Shown here piece by piece: positions 17,378 to 26,272 of a DNA stretch of 32,851 nt (positions are counted from its first letter, which is position 1; each line of letters starts with the position of its first letter). Source of the stretch: Candidatus Doudnabacteria bacterium (lineage in GTDB: Bacteria > Patescibacteriota > Doudnabacteria > UBA920); NCBI GenBank assembly GCA_903908535.1, contig CAIVSE010000009.1, positions 1-32,851 on the forward strand, given 5' to 3'. The notes beneath the pieces are model-generated. The model had not been told where the DNA came from, did not search any database, and saw only the letters and a program-made list of their open reading frames with translations. A program made the translations under genes and the position numbers.

Positions 17378-18094
17378 CTATATTCCCTTAGCCCGAAATA
17401 CAGCAAAAATGGTATTCCACAATATACCGCTATCTTTTAAGACAATTTTCCAGCCGGAATTATTTTTTACGAATGCGATATAATCCATGTCCATTTCATT
17501 TTGTGACTGTAAGGCTGCCAGGCCTTTGGTGATCTGAAAAGGCCCTGTAATTCCACAGGTAAAAATCCAGCGCTGGAAACGCCCCTCTAGTAAATCCACT
17601 CCCGTAACAGCCACGTTGGAAGGCCGCGGCCCCACCAACGTCATGGAGCCGTTTAACACGCATAACAACTGGGGCAGTTCGTCCATATAAATTTGCTTCA
17701 AAATTTTGCCGGTAAAGGTTAAGTTTTTCGGATCGGATTCCAGTTCTTTGGTATGGACAATACCGTACTTAGCCAAGTAATCCGCGATAGCTTTGGTTTT
17801 AAAAATCCGAAATTTATACAAATAAAAAGGCCTGCCCTGCGAAACCCTAATATCTTTGTAAAGTATAGTACCGCGGGAAACCGGACTAAAAACCGCTTCC
17901 ACCAGCATGGCCATAACCGTCAAAAGGATAAAGGGGCTGAATAAAATCAGCAACAGGCAGCTTACGCAAATATCAAAAACACGTTTAGCTAAAGGCATAG
18001 CAACTACGAATTCTTGCCAGTTATCCCTGTTGATCATGTATTTTATGGAAAAATTCGTACTTGCGGCGCATATATTCCTTAAAGGATAGGCCAT
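17378..18094 (-). CDS. Bacterial sugar transferase (polyprenyl-phosphate glycosylphosphotransferase family); true start probably internal (MINRDNW at 18037 or MPLAKRVFD at 17998)
   Basis: KRVFDICVSCLLLILFSPFILL, YMDELPQLLCVLNGSMTLVGPRPSN. Confidence 0.85.
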   Translation of the reverse strand: MAYPLRNICAASTNFSIKYMINRDNWQEFVVAMPLAKRVFDICVSCLLLILFSPFILLTVMAMLVEAVFSPVSRGTILYKDIRVSQGRPFYLYKFRIFKTKAIADYLAKYGIVHTKELESDPKNLTFTGKILKQIYMDELPQLLCVLNGSMTLVGPRPSNVAVTGVDLLEGRFQRWIFTCGITGPFQITKGLAALQSQNEMDMDYIAFVKNNSGWKIVLKDSGILWNTIFAVFRAKGI

Positions 18095-18281
18095 TGCAAT
18101 TTACTTTGATTTGTTCGTATTCTTTTAGGATATCAGGATTGTCTCGTAAAATTTTATATACCTGAATTTGTCTCTGTAAAGACGGGGAAGTTTTGTCGGT
18201 CAGATATAGCTCAACCTCAAAAGCGCCGCGGATAAATTCCCATTTTACAAGTATGGCGGAGAAAAATTTGATTAATTTCCA
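18021..18281 (-). pseudogene. Open frame without start, C-terminal fragment possibly of a GrpB-like protein (...FEVELYLTDKTSPSLQRQIQVYKILRDNPDILKEYEQIKVNCNGLSFKEYMRRKYEFFHKIHDQQG)
   Basis: Own translation of a frame not in the track; protein-like composition; no ATG before the conserved-looking region. Confidence 0.4.
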
Positions 18282-18873
18282 CTAGATCCTCTGGCTTATT
18301 AATAATTTTCAAAGGTTTGCCTTTTGCCAATGTTTCCGCAGGCTGGTAGCCCCAGGTTACGGCAATAGCTTTTACGCCGCATTTTTCCGCTTCGCGAATG
18401 TCGCCTAACGTATCGGTAATAAAAACACAATCTCCGCTTAAAAATTTATACTTTTCCTGAATCATTTTAATTTTATTGACCTTGCTATAATCCACATCAT
18501 TACCGAGAACTTCAGTAAAGCAAGTAAGTAGGGCTTCCAGTGCCAAAAAATCCTTAATAATTCCGCTGTCTGTGGAAGAAATAATAAACAACATACTGCT
18601 TTCTGCCAGCTTTTTGATAACTTCCACCATTCCCGGCACGGGATGAAGCTTCATTAGCTCGGGCCGATAAAATTTAAAGAACTGGCCGTCGCCTTTTTTC
18701 TGCTCTCTTTTATCAACCGCTTGTTCTTTAAAATGGTCGTTGATATTACCGTTAAATAAATCGCGGTATTGGTCTTCTGTAAGCCCGGAGCCCAAACTTT
18801 TATTAATTTGATAACAAAAATCAAAAGTGTTGGCAATTACCCCATCAAAATCAAATAAAATAGCTTTTAGCAT
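18217..18873 (-). CDS. HAD-family phosphatase (start MLKAILFDFDG at 18873 rather than 18891)
   Basis: FDFDGVIANTF, ISSTDSGIIKDFL, VFITDTLGDIREAEKCGVKAIAVTWGY. Confidence 0.88.
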   Translation of the reverse strand: MLKAILFDFDGVIANTFDFCYQINKSLGSGLTEDQYRDLFNGNINDHFKEQAVDKREQKKGDGQFFKFYRPELMKLHPVPGMVEVIKKLAESSMLFIISSTDSGIIKDFLALEALLTCFTEVLGNDVDYSKVNKIKMIQEKYKFLSGDCVFITDTLGDIREAEKCGVKAIAVTWGYQPAETLAKGKPLKIINKPEDLVEINQIFLRHTCKMGIYPRRF

Positions 18874-18874
18874 A

Positions 18875-19108
18875 CTATAAAAAATATTCAATGTCCTTGT
18901 TTAACCTATCTTTAGCCAATTTTATCCCGGAAAGATTTTTCTCAATATAATAATACCCCAAATGTTGAACCCCTAAATAGACCTTCCATAAATGGAACCG
19001 ATATCCAAAATCACTTTCAAAAAGCGATTGATTTTGGTAGCCCTCTTTTAAAACATTCCAATCGGGTTTATTTGACCCAAAAAAATCCCAACGGGCGAAC
19101 TCACGCAC
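18875..19108 (-). pseudogene. C-terminal fragment resembling aminoglycoside-phosphotransferase-family proteins
   Basis: EGSDPVREFARWDFFGSNKPDWNVLKEGY...; open frame continues upstream only to a TGA near 19150, N-terminal domain absent. Confidence 0.45.
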
Positions 19109-19171
19109 AGGATCACTGCCTTCGGCGTTAGGGAGGTTTAGGCATAATCTACAAAAAGTTTGTCAACTGCT

Positions 19172-20737
19172 TTATTTGCGGAGTGTGTACCCCGGAAGCA
19201 AGCCGGTAATTGCGCCTTTGGCGACCACCGGTTTGCCGTTGACGAATACATATTCTATACCCTCGCTGAACTGGTAAGGATTTTGGTAGGTGGACTTGTC
19301 GGTAATAGTTTGCGGGTTAAATAACACCATGTCCGCGAAGTTACCTATTTTTAACTGCCCGCGCTTTTTAAGGCCAATTTTTTCGGCTGGCCCGGAAGTC
19401 AGCTTGCGGATGGCTTCTTCCAAAGTAATTTTTTTAGAGGCAATGGATTGTTTGATAAATTTTGGCGCCGTGCCGAAACAGCGCGGGTGCACCAAAGTGC
19501 TGGCGGCATTTTTCCCCACGCCCTCGCCGTCGGTAGCCACAAAACCAAGCGGATGGTTAACAAATTCTTCCACCTGCGTGGGATCCAAATTCTGCTCGAA
19601 CACTAAAACCTCGCTGCCGCCATTTTGGATAAGCTGCAGCACCGCCTCTTCGCTGGAGACCTCCATATTCTTGGCAATTTGCCCCAGAGTCTTGCCGACA
19701 AAATTCAACTTGTTGGCCGTGGAGGCCACCATCATTTCCGAAAATTTCACGCCCGTGGTATTTAGATAAGCCATTAGTTTATTCCGCTGGGCGGCATCTG
19801 AAAAATTCTTTAACATTAACGTACGGCCGCCTTCCATGGCCCATTTGGGCAAATAACTGTACAGCGGCAGCCACATAGTCTCGTAAGGATAGGCGTCAAA
19901 ATGCACGCGCGCACCCTTATGGTAAGCCGTATCCAGAGCATTAAAAACCTCCGGGGCCTTTTCCCAGTTTTGCCGGCCGCGGACTTTTAGATGCGAAATT
20001 TTTAAATTCACGTCAGTGTTGCGGGCAATATCCAAAGCCTCTTCCAGGGCTTCCACCACCTCTTCGCCTTCGCTCCGCAAATGTATGGAAAACAAGGCCT
20101 TCTGCTTGGCCAAAACTTTGGCCAGTTCAAACAGCTCCAGTTCGGAAATAATAATTTCATGCGCGTAAGAAAGCCCGCTGGATAAACCAAAGGCCCCGGC
20201 GTCCAAACTTTCTTCCAAAATCTTTTTTAAAGCCTCAAGCTCGTTTTTTTCCAGGCGGCGGATTTCGTCTCCCACCAGGCCGCGGCGCAGGGTGGCATAC
20301 CCCACCAGGCTGGCCACGTTACAGGCTAAAGGAGAGCGCGAAAGGGTTTCTATGTATTCACTGAACGACTGCCAGTTAACGTTGATGCCTTCCAAATTAT
20401 GCCACTTTTGCAAAGGCAACAGGCTGTCTTTGGAAAGCAGGGGCGCCAAACTGGCTCCGCAATTACCCACTAAAATAGTAGTAAAACCCTGGGTAATTAA
20501 GCTGCCTAATTGCGGATTATCAAACAGCTGCCAATAAGCGTCGCTGTGGTTTTGGATGTCCACAAAGCCGGGCGTTAAAATTTTACCGCTGCCGTCTATT
20601 ATGGTTTCCGCGCCGGAAGAAATATTTTTATCGATATTAACAATTTCATCGCCCTGCACGGCCACGTCCAAAAGCCCCTCGGCCGGCTGGCCGCTGCCGT
20701 CTATTACCCGCGCGTTTTTTATCAATAAATTATACAT
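19172..20737 (-). CDS. N-acyl-D-amino-acid deacylase-like amidohydrolase
   Basis: ARVIDGSG, LTPGFVDIQNHSD, ILVGNCGASLAPL, LKISHLKVRG, GFVATDGEGV. Confidence 0.88.
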   Translation of the reverse strand: MYNLLIKNARVIDGSGQPAEGLLDVAVQGDEIVNIDKNISSGAETIIDGSGKILTPGFVDIQNHSDAYWQLFDNPQLGSLITQGFTTILVGNCGASLAPLLSKDSLLPLQKWHNLEGINVNWQSFSEYIETLSRSPLACNVASLVGYATLRRGLVGDEIRRLEKNELEALKKILEESLDAGAFGLSSGLSYAHEIIISELELFELAKVLAKQKALFSIHLRSEGEEVVEALEEALDIARNTDVNLKISHLKVRGRQNWEKAPEVFNALDTAYHKGARVHFDAYPYETMWLPLYSYLPKWAMEGGRTLMLKNFSDAAQRNKLMAYLNTTGVKFSEMMVASTANKLNFVGKTLGQIAKNMEVSSEEAVLQLIQNGGSEVLVFEQNLDPTQVEEFVNHPLGFVATDGEGVGKNAASTLVHPRCFGTAPKFIKQSIASKKITLEEAIRKLTSGPAEKIGLKKRGQLKIGNFADMVLFNPQTITDKSTYQNPYQFSEGIEYVFVNGKPVVAKGAITGLLPGYTLRK

Positions 20738-20739
20738 AG

Positions 20740-21777
20740 TTACTTAACAAAATAGATGATGATGCCCACAATACTGAACACCGCGGCGATAATCCAAAAC
20801 CTCATGACAATTTTAGGCTCCGGCCAGCCCAGGGCCTCAAAATGGTGGTGGATGGGCGCGGACAGAAAAACTTTTTTATGGAAAACTTTTTTGGAAAATA
20901 TCTGGATAACGGTGGAGGCGGCTTCCAGAAGAAAAACAAAGCCGATAAAAATTAACAGCAGCGGGGCATTGGTTAAAAAAGCCACAATGGCCAACAGCAC
21001 ACCCAGGCCCATGGAGCCGGTATCGCCCATAAAAAACCTGGCCGGATTAACATTGAACCACAAAAAGGCCAGGAGGCTGCCGCAAACCACGCCAATGAAC
21101 GCGGCCAAATTATCGCGGCCCTGTAAATAAGCAATTACGCCGTAAGCAAAAAAAGCAATCATTAATGTGCCGCCGGCTAAACCATCCAAGCCGTCAGTTT
21201 GGTTGACGGCAAAGCTGGTGGCGATAACCGCCAAAATAAAGAACGGAATAAACCACCAACCCAGGGTAATATTACCCACGAACGGGACGTTAACATAATT
21301 AAAACCCAGTTTGGCGTAAAACCACCAGGCGCCAATAGCCGCGACAATCCCATAAAGTAAAATTTTAAACCTAAAACGGAAGCCGGATTTATTTTTGCCC
21401 AGTTTTTTGATTTCCAAAAAGTCATCGGCCAAACCCACCAGAGAAGCCCCTAAAAACGCGCCCAGGGGTAACAGTGTTTCTTTGCGCGTAAGGAAATTAA
21501 AATAATGGAAGGAGTTAATATGAAAGACGCGGTCGAAGCCCCAGAAAAATGCGGCCAGAAAAAAAGTTACGCCCCAAATAAGTACGCCCCCCATGGTTGG
21601 CGTGCCGGCTTTGGCCGCGTGCATTTTGGTAAACAGCGGGGTATCGCCATTACTGCGGATATTTTTACCCAGTTTGTACTTATACAAAAAGCCGGTTAAA
21701 AACGGGGTGACAACAAGCGAGACAACAAAACTTAAGGAAGTCAAAACAAAAATTTTGGTCAGCGCGGAATAGGGCAT
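20740..21777 (-). CDS. mraY: Phospho-N-acetylmuramoyl-pentapeptide-transferase
   Basis: KAGTPTMGGVLI, NQTDGLDGLAGG, GDTGSMGLG, PIHHHFEALGWPE. Confidence 0.97.
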   Translation of the reverse strand: MPYSALTKIFVLTSLSFVVSLVVTPFLTGFLYKYKLGKNIRSNGDTPLFTKMHAAKAGTPTMGGVLIWGVTFFLAAFFWGFDRVFHINSFHYFNFLTRKETLLPLGAFLGASLVGLADDFLEIKKLGKNKSGFRFRFKILLYGIVAAIGAWWFYAKLGFNYVNVPFVGNITLGWWFIPFFILAVIATSFAVNQTDGLDGLAGGTLMIAFFAYGVIAYLQGRDNLAAFIGVVCGSLLAFLWFNVNPARFFMGDTGSMGLGVLLAIVAFLTNAPLLLIFIGFVFLLEAASTVIQIFSKKVFHKKVFLSAPIHHHFEALGWPEPKIVMRFWIIAAVFSIVGIIIYFVK

Positions 21778-21781
21778 GGCT

Positions 21782-22741
21782 TCATTTTACCACAAATTGG
21801 GTATTGTTAAAAATCTGCTGTTCCAGCTCCAGAGTATCCCCTTCGCGGTCTTGGCTGTCTAAGACAATGATATAAATACTGTGGGTATTTTCGGTGGCTT
21901 TGGTTATCATGGCTTGTCCGGCGCCCTGGGTATAACCGGTTTTTATGGCCTGAATTTCGGGATGGCCGGCAATTAAGGTATCTGTGGCCTTGGCGCTGTA
22001 AAGCCGGCCCAAACTGCCGGTAAAATTATACCCGGTCTGACGACCCAGTGAAGTAAACACCGCGAGTTTCTGGGTCGCCATAACCAGCTTGAGTAAATCC
22101 TGGGCTGTGGAATAATTATTAGGACTGTCAAAACCCAAAGGGTTACTGAAATTGCTGGCCACCATCCCCAAAGCCCGGGCCCCGCTGTTCATCATATACA
22201 CAAAATTTCGGCCGGTCATGGTTGCCACATGGTTGGAGAGCGCCAAGGCCGCGTCGTTTTCCGAGCCCACCAGCATGGCATTAAATAAATCCACCAGTTT
22301 AACGCCGTCACCGGCCCGCAAATACAAGATCGGACTGACATTAAATTCATCGGCCGAAGTTAAGGTCACAGTGGCGTTAATGTCAACGCTCTGATAGGAG
22401 ACCAATCCGGTCAGTAGCTTAGTCAGGCTGGCTATATATTCTTTCTGGCCGCCGTTTTTTTCGGCGATAACATTGCCTGTTAAAACGTCCGCCACCAAAT
22501 AACTTTTAGCCGTGACCCGGCTGTCGTTAAAACCGCTGCCTAGAACCGGGGTTATTACTGCCGGTGCCTGGCCGCGTAAATCTATGGACGCGCCTAAAAC
22601 CTGCGGCTGCTGCGCCTGCGCTGAAGTTACAATCGGGATTTTATTTTGGTCCACAATGGCCCCGCAGATCACCAAAATCAGCATTAACCCTAAAACGACC
22701 CCCCATACCGGCAATATTTTTATAATTTTGTTTTTCAACAT
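21782..22741 (-). CDS. dacA: D-alanyl-D-alanine carboxypeptidase (serine, DacA-like)
   Basis: SLTK, SEN and KTG motifs (ASLTKLL, GSEND, IKTGYTQGAG). Confidence 0.92.
   Translation of the reverse strand: MLKNKIIKILPVWGVVLGLMLILVICGAIVDQNKIPIVTSAQAQQPQVLGASIDLRGQAPAVITPVLGSGFNDSRVTAKSYLVADVLTGNVIAEKNGGQKEYIASLTKLLTGLVSYQSVDINATVTLTSADEFNVSPILYLRAGDGVKLVDLFNAMLVGSENDAALALSNHVATMTGRNFVYMMNSGARALGMVASNFSNPLGFDSPNNYSTAQDLLKLVMATQKLAVFTSLGRQTGYNFTGSLGRLYSAKATDTLIAGHPEIQAIKTGYTQGAGQAMITKATENTHSIYIIVLDSQDREGDTLELEQQIFNNTQFVVK
21784..21792 (-). promoter_or_regulatory. Extended -10 TGGTAAAAT overlapping dacA 3' end, 6 nt before mraY ATG
   Basis: Minus strand TGGTAAAAT-GAAGCC-ATG. Confidence 0.55.
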
Positions 22742-22770
22742 TTTTATTTCGGTAAATCCGCCTTGTTGTA

Positions 22771-22798
22771 ATTATACAGTCTTAGGGGGCGTTGACAA
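22771..22798 (-). promoter_or_regulatory. dacA promoter TTGTCA-16-TATAAT
   Basis: Minus strand TTGTCA ACGCCCCCTAAGACTG TATAAT. Confidence 0.75.
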
Positions 22799-22820
22799 AG
22801 CCCGCGATTGTGGATAAGAT
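22792..22820 (+). promoter_or_regulatory. trxA promoter TTGACA-17-TAAGAT, sharing its -35 with the divergent dacA promoter
   Basis: Read directly. Confidence 0.8.
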
Positions 22821-22846
22821 AATAGGGCAACATTAACAACAAATAT

Positions 22847-23167
22847 ATGAGCGAACTCACAATAACTGAACAAAATTTTGACGTAGAAGTTTTAAGTTCC
22901 AACAAGCCCGTACTGGTGGATTTTTGGGCGGCATGGTGCGGCCCGTGCAAGATACTTTCGCCGATTGTAGAAGAAATCGCCAAGGAATACGAGGGTAAAA
23001 TTGTGGTCGGCAAAATCAACGTGGATGAAAACCCGGAACTGGCCAGGAAGTTTGACATTGTCAGCATCCCGACTTTGGTTTTATTCAAGAGCGGCAAAAT
23101 CGCCTCGCACATGGTGGGCGTGCAGCCAAAAAGCTTTATTACCGGGGAAGTGGACAAGAATCTATAG
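22847..23167 (+). CDS. trxA: Thioredoxin
   Basis: VDFWAAWCGPCKILSPIVEEIA, VSIPTLVLFKSG. Confidence 0.97.
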   Translation: MSELTITEQNFDVEVLSSNKPVLVDFWAAWCGPCKILSPIVEEIAKEYEGKIVVGKINVDENPELARKFDIVSIPTLVLFKSGKIASHMVGVQPKSFITGEVDKNL

Positions 23168-23203
23168 CAACGATGGGACCCATTGTGTAAAAAATCAGAT
23201 ACC

Positions 23204-23229
23204 AAAAACCCCTCGCGAGAGGGGTTTTT
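23204..23229 (+). terminator. Terminator AAAAACCCCTC-GCGA-GAGGGGTTTTT; also suitable on the opposite strand
   Basis: 11-bp perfect stem, GNRA loop, A/T tracts on both sides; between converging trxA and YrdC gene. Confidence 0.92.
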
Positions 23230-23264
23230 AAACTCTACCTTATTAAACTTTCCCGGCGCCCGGT

Positions 23265-23750
23265 CTAATAACTTCCACACCGTTTTTGATTAACCTGATT
23301 ATTGTTGAGGGAATAGGTTTTAGCCGGAGGCTGGCCTTCCAGGTTGGCACTGGGCGCGACTAACGGTCCGGTTTTGGCCAGAATACCCGTCAAAAATTTT
23401 ACCTTGGGCATACGGACAGCTAGAGTTTTGGTACCGCGATGCAAATATTCCAAAGACTTCTTAAAACACGGTAAAATAATGCTCACCGGCGCCGGCCAGA
23501 TTTTTTTTAATATCTTTTGTTCCGCCGGTTTAAGTTTTATCCCAAGCTTGGGAAGATCGGAAAAACTAGAAATTAAAACAATCAGCGGTTTGTGGGGTGC
23601 CCGATACCGCAGCTTGTAAATTTTGGCCACGGTTTTTTTGTTTAAAGCCGAGCCGACAATGCCATACATGGTATCTGTAGGCAACACGCCAACGCCGCCG
23701 GACTTTAAAATTTCCGCTATTTCTGATGTTGTTACCTGCTTTTTAGCCAT
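23265..23750 (-). CDS. YrdC/Sua5/TsaC-family threonylcarbamoyl-AMP synthase-like, with apparent 3' frameshift/internal deletion (remnant frame 23243-23314)
   Basis: VLPTDTMYGIVGSA, RAPHKPLIVLI, LVAPSANLEGQPPAKT; other-frame tail PSTIIRLIKNGVEVIRPGAGKV*. Confidence 0.85.
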   Translation of the reverse strand: MAKKQVTTSEIAEILKSGGVGVLPTDTMYGIVGSALNKKTVAKIYKLRYRAPHKPLIVLISSFSDLPKLGIKLKPAEQKILKKIWPAPVSIILPCFKKSLEYLHRGTKTLAVRMPKVKFLTGILAKTGPLVAPSANLEGQPPAKTYSLNNNQVNQKRCGSY

Positions 23751-26272
23751 TGTTCTATGTTCCTTTTATCGCGCTTAATCCAGGCGGCATTGGAAAGGAT
23801 TCTTTCCAGGCTTTGTTCAATCACCCTGGTGACATTAGGCGCGTGGTGGGTCTTGAAAAATTGGACGTAGTCTTTGGCATCGGCTTCCGTCTGAAACCTG
23901 GCAAACGGCGCCACAAACCATTCCAGCAGATGGCCGCCGACATTGTAATTTTGGTCTATAACTTTCCAATTCTTTTTTAAAAACTTCCATGCCAAACCTC
24001 GGCCATAAAAAGTCCTGGCCACGCTGTTAAAAATAAAGGCGGCGTCCTGCCGGCGGACATATTCGCTAAAAATAAATTTTAGCACATTGGCCAAAATCTT
24101 TTTGTCCTCAAAATTGCCAATGGCCCGGCCAATGCGGTCCTGTTCTTCATGGTGCTGGCCGGCGGCTTTGTACATGCTGATAAACTTTTGAAGTTCTTTT
24201 TGGCCGCCGTTTTGCGCTGCCAAATTATAAACCACGCCGCGCAAGTCCGGTTCCACGTTGCCGGATTTAAATAATTTTTGCGCCTGCGCAATGGTCGGCT
24301 TATCACCATAACTTCCGGCTTCCATCAGCGCCAGGTTCCTTAGCAAACCCTGCAAGTGCACTTCGCCTGTTTTTTTTTGCCAACCTAAAATTTTAATCAG
24401 CGGCAAATACAAATTTCTGCAATATTCCCGGTAATTTTTGTACCACGGTTCGCCTGCATAGAAATCCCCTGCCGTATGCAGCCCTCCGGCCACTACTTCC
24501 CAAACCGGAAACTCCGTCTCGTTCTTGTAGAATTCCGCCAGTTTTAAGGCTTCAACTGTGGAAAATTGCCCGGCTTCGGCCAAAGCAAAGGCGTCGCGGA
24601 TTATACCTAACCTGTCAGAAACTGGCAATTGACGTTCCGCTATGGCTGGCATCATAGCCTGGATTTTTTCCAAAGGGTACCTGACCCGCGTCAAACTGGT
24701 TTCTCCGCCGTTAAATTTTACAATCCCTGTTCTACCTTTAAGTAAAGCCTGTTTTGGTTTATTAACCAGCAATTGCGAAAGGGTCCCATCATTTTTAATG
24801 TAATTTAGCGGCACCGGCCAAACTGTCTTGGTTTTATTTTGCTTTCTGGAAATTTCGCTGGAAAAAAACCGGCTTTGGGACAAAATTAATTTACCGGTTT
24901 TTTCCTCCACTTCAATTAAAGGATAACCGGCCTGCCTGGTCCAGGCGGCCATTATCTTCCTGACCGGCTTTTTAGAAACTATCTCCAAGGACTTCCATAA
25001 ATCATTGGTGACTGTGTTTTTGTAGGCATGTTTTTTTAAATAGTGGCGCAGGCCGTCCCTAAATTTTTTGGCGCCCAAAAATTCCGCCAGCATTCTTAAA
25101 ATAACAGAGCCTTTGGCATAGCTGATTTGGTCAAAAATTTCGCTGATTTCGTCCGGATGATGGACTTCTATTTCTACGGGGTGGGAAGTTTGCAGCGCAT
25201 CCAAACGTAAAGCCACGGCAAAGCGCTCGGCCACATACTGGTTCCACATCTGCCATTCCGGAAACAGCGCGTTAACGCACAAATATTCCATGTAAGAGGC
25301 GAATCCCTCGTTGAGCCACAGGTCTGTCCACCATTCCATGGTCACCAAATTACCAAACCACTGGTGCGCAATTTCGTGGGCAATGACAATAGCCACCCAC
25401 TGCTTATTGGCGGCCGAAGAATGCAGCTCATTAAACAGCAAGGCAGATTCACGGTAAGTTATGGCGCCCCAGTTTTCCATGGCCGCCGAGGCAAAATCCG
25501 GAATGGCGATTAAATCCAAGACCGGCAGAGGGTAGGGAACGTTAAAATAGTCTTCGTAAAAATTCAGGGCGCGCGCCGCAGTCTCCAAAGCAAACTCGGC
25601 CTGCTGTTTTTTGCCTTGGGTAGTAAAAACTCTCACCGTAACTCCGCGCTTGCTTTTGGTTTCCACAAATTCCAATTCCCCCATAATAAAAGCCAGCAAA
25701 TAGGTGGACATTTTGGGGCTGGACGCGAACTGCACGGTTTTATAACCGCTATTGTGCTCTGTAACGGCCGTTTCTATGGTGTTTGATACCGCAGTCATGT
25801 GTCCGGGAATTTCCAGAGTCACGTCAAAAACCGCCTTAAGGGAGGGCTCGTCAAAACAGGGAAAAGCCCTCCGCGCATCCGTGGATTCAAACTGGGTGGT
25901 GGCTAAAAACTTTTCTTCACCATTATGCTCATACCGACTGCGGTAAAAACCCTTGAGCTTGTCTGTGAGCTCGCCCTTAAACTTTAAAAATAATTCCGCT
26001 TTACCTTTAGAAATAACTTTGTAAAAAGAAAAAGTTACGGTTTCATTTTTTTTATTAAAGGATATTTTACTGGCCTTAACATCCCCAACTTTAACATCCG
26101 TGATTTGCAAATCCACGGCATGCAAAATAATTTTCTTAACCGGTTTTAGGATATTTAAATAAATTGTCTCTTCGCCGGCAAAGGTAAAATCGGAAAACTG
26201 CGGCCGCATTAAGATTCGGTAGCGGGACGGGATAATGTGGGAAGGTAATCGTACGCTTTTTGATTTAGGCAT
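23732..26272 (-). CDS. M1-family aminopeptidase
   Basis: AAMENWGAITYRE, HEIAHQWFGNLVTMEWWTDLWLNEGFASYMEY. Confidence 0.96.
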   Translation of the reverse strand: MPKSKSVRLPSHIIPSRYRILMRPQFSDFTFAGEETIYLNILKPVKKIILHAVDLQITDVKVGDVKASKISFNKKNETVTFSFYKVISKGKAELFLKFKGELTDKLKGFYRSRYEHNGEEKFLATTQFESTDARRAFPCFDEPSLKAVFDVTLEIPGHMTAVSNTIETAVTEHNSGYKTVQFASSPKMSTYLLAFIMGELEFVETKSKRGVTVRVFTTQGKKQQAEFALETAARALNFYEDYFNVPYPLPVLDLIAIPDFASAAMENWGAITYRESALLFNELHSSAANKQWVAIVIAHEIAHQWFGNLVTMEWWTDLWLNEGFASYMEYLCVNALFPEWQMWNQYVAERFAVALRLDALQTSHPVEIEVHHPDEISEIFDQISYAKGSVILRMLAEFLGAKKFRDGLRHYLKKHAYKNTVTNDLWKSLEIVSKKPVRKIMAAWTRQAGYPLIEVEEKTGKLILSQSRFFSSEISRKQNKTKTVWPVPLNYIKNDGTLSQLLVNKPKQALLKGRTGIVKFNGGETSLTRVRYPLEKIQAMMPAIAERQLPVSDRLGIIRDAFALAEAGQFSTVEALKLAEFYKNETEFPVWEVVAGGLHTAGDFYAGEPWYKNYREYCRNLYLPLIKILGWQKKTGEVHLQGLLRNLALMEAGSYGDKPTIAQAQKLFKSGNVEPDLRGVVYNLAAQNGGQKELQKFISMYKAAGQHHEEQDRIGRAIGNFEDKKILANVLKFIFSEYVRRQDAAFIFNSVARTFYGRGLAWKFLKKNWKVIDQNYNVGGHLLEWFVAPFARFQTEADAKDYVQFFKTHHAPNVTRVIEQSLERILSNAAWIKRDKRNIEQWLKSR

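Noticed and set aside
19112-19140. CCTTCGGCGTTAGGGAGG as a fourth copy of the CGTAG/CGAAG palindrome
   Set aside because: Only the outer 5 bp pair and the core motif is not preserved; could be a decayed copy but cannot be supported.
25655-25690. Fourth AATTCC heptamer block, inside the M1 aminopeptidase gene
   Set aside because: Only two units, and the encoded GELEFVETKSKRGV is the normal conserved segment of M1 aminopeptidases, not an insertion.
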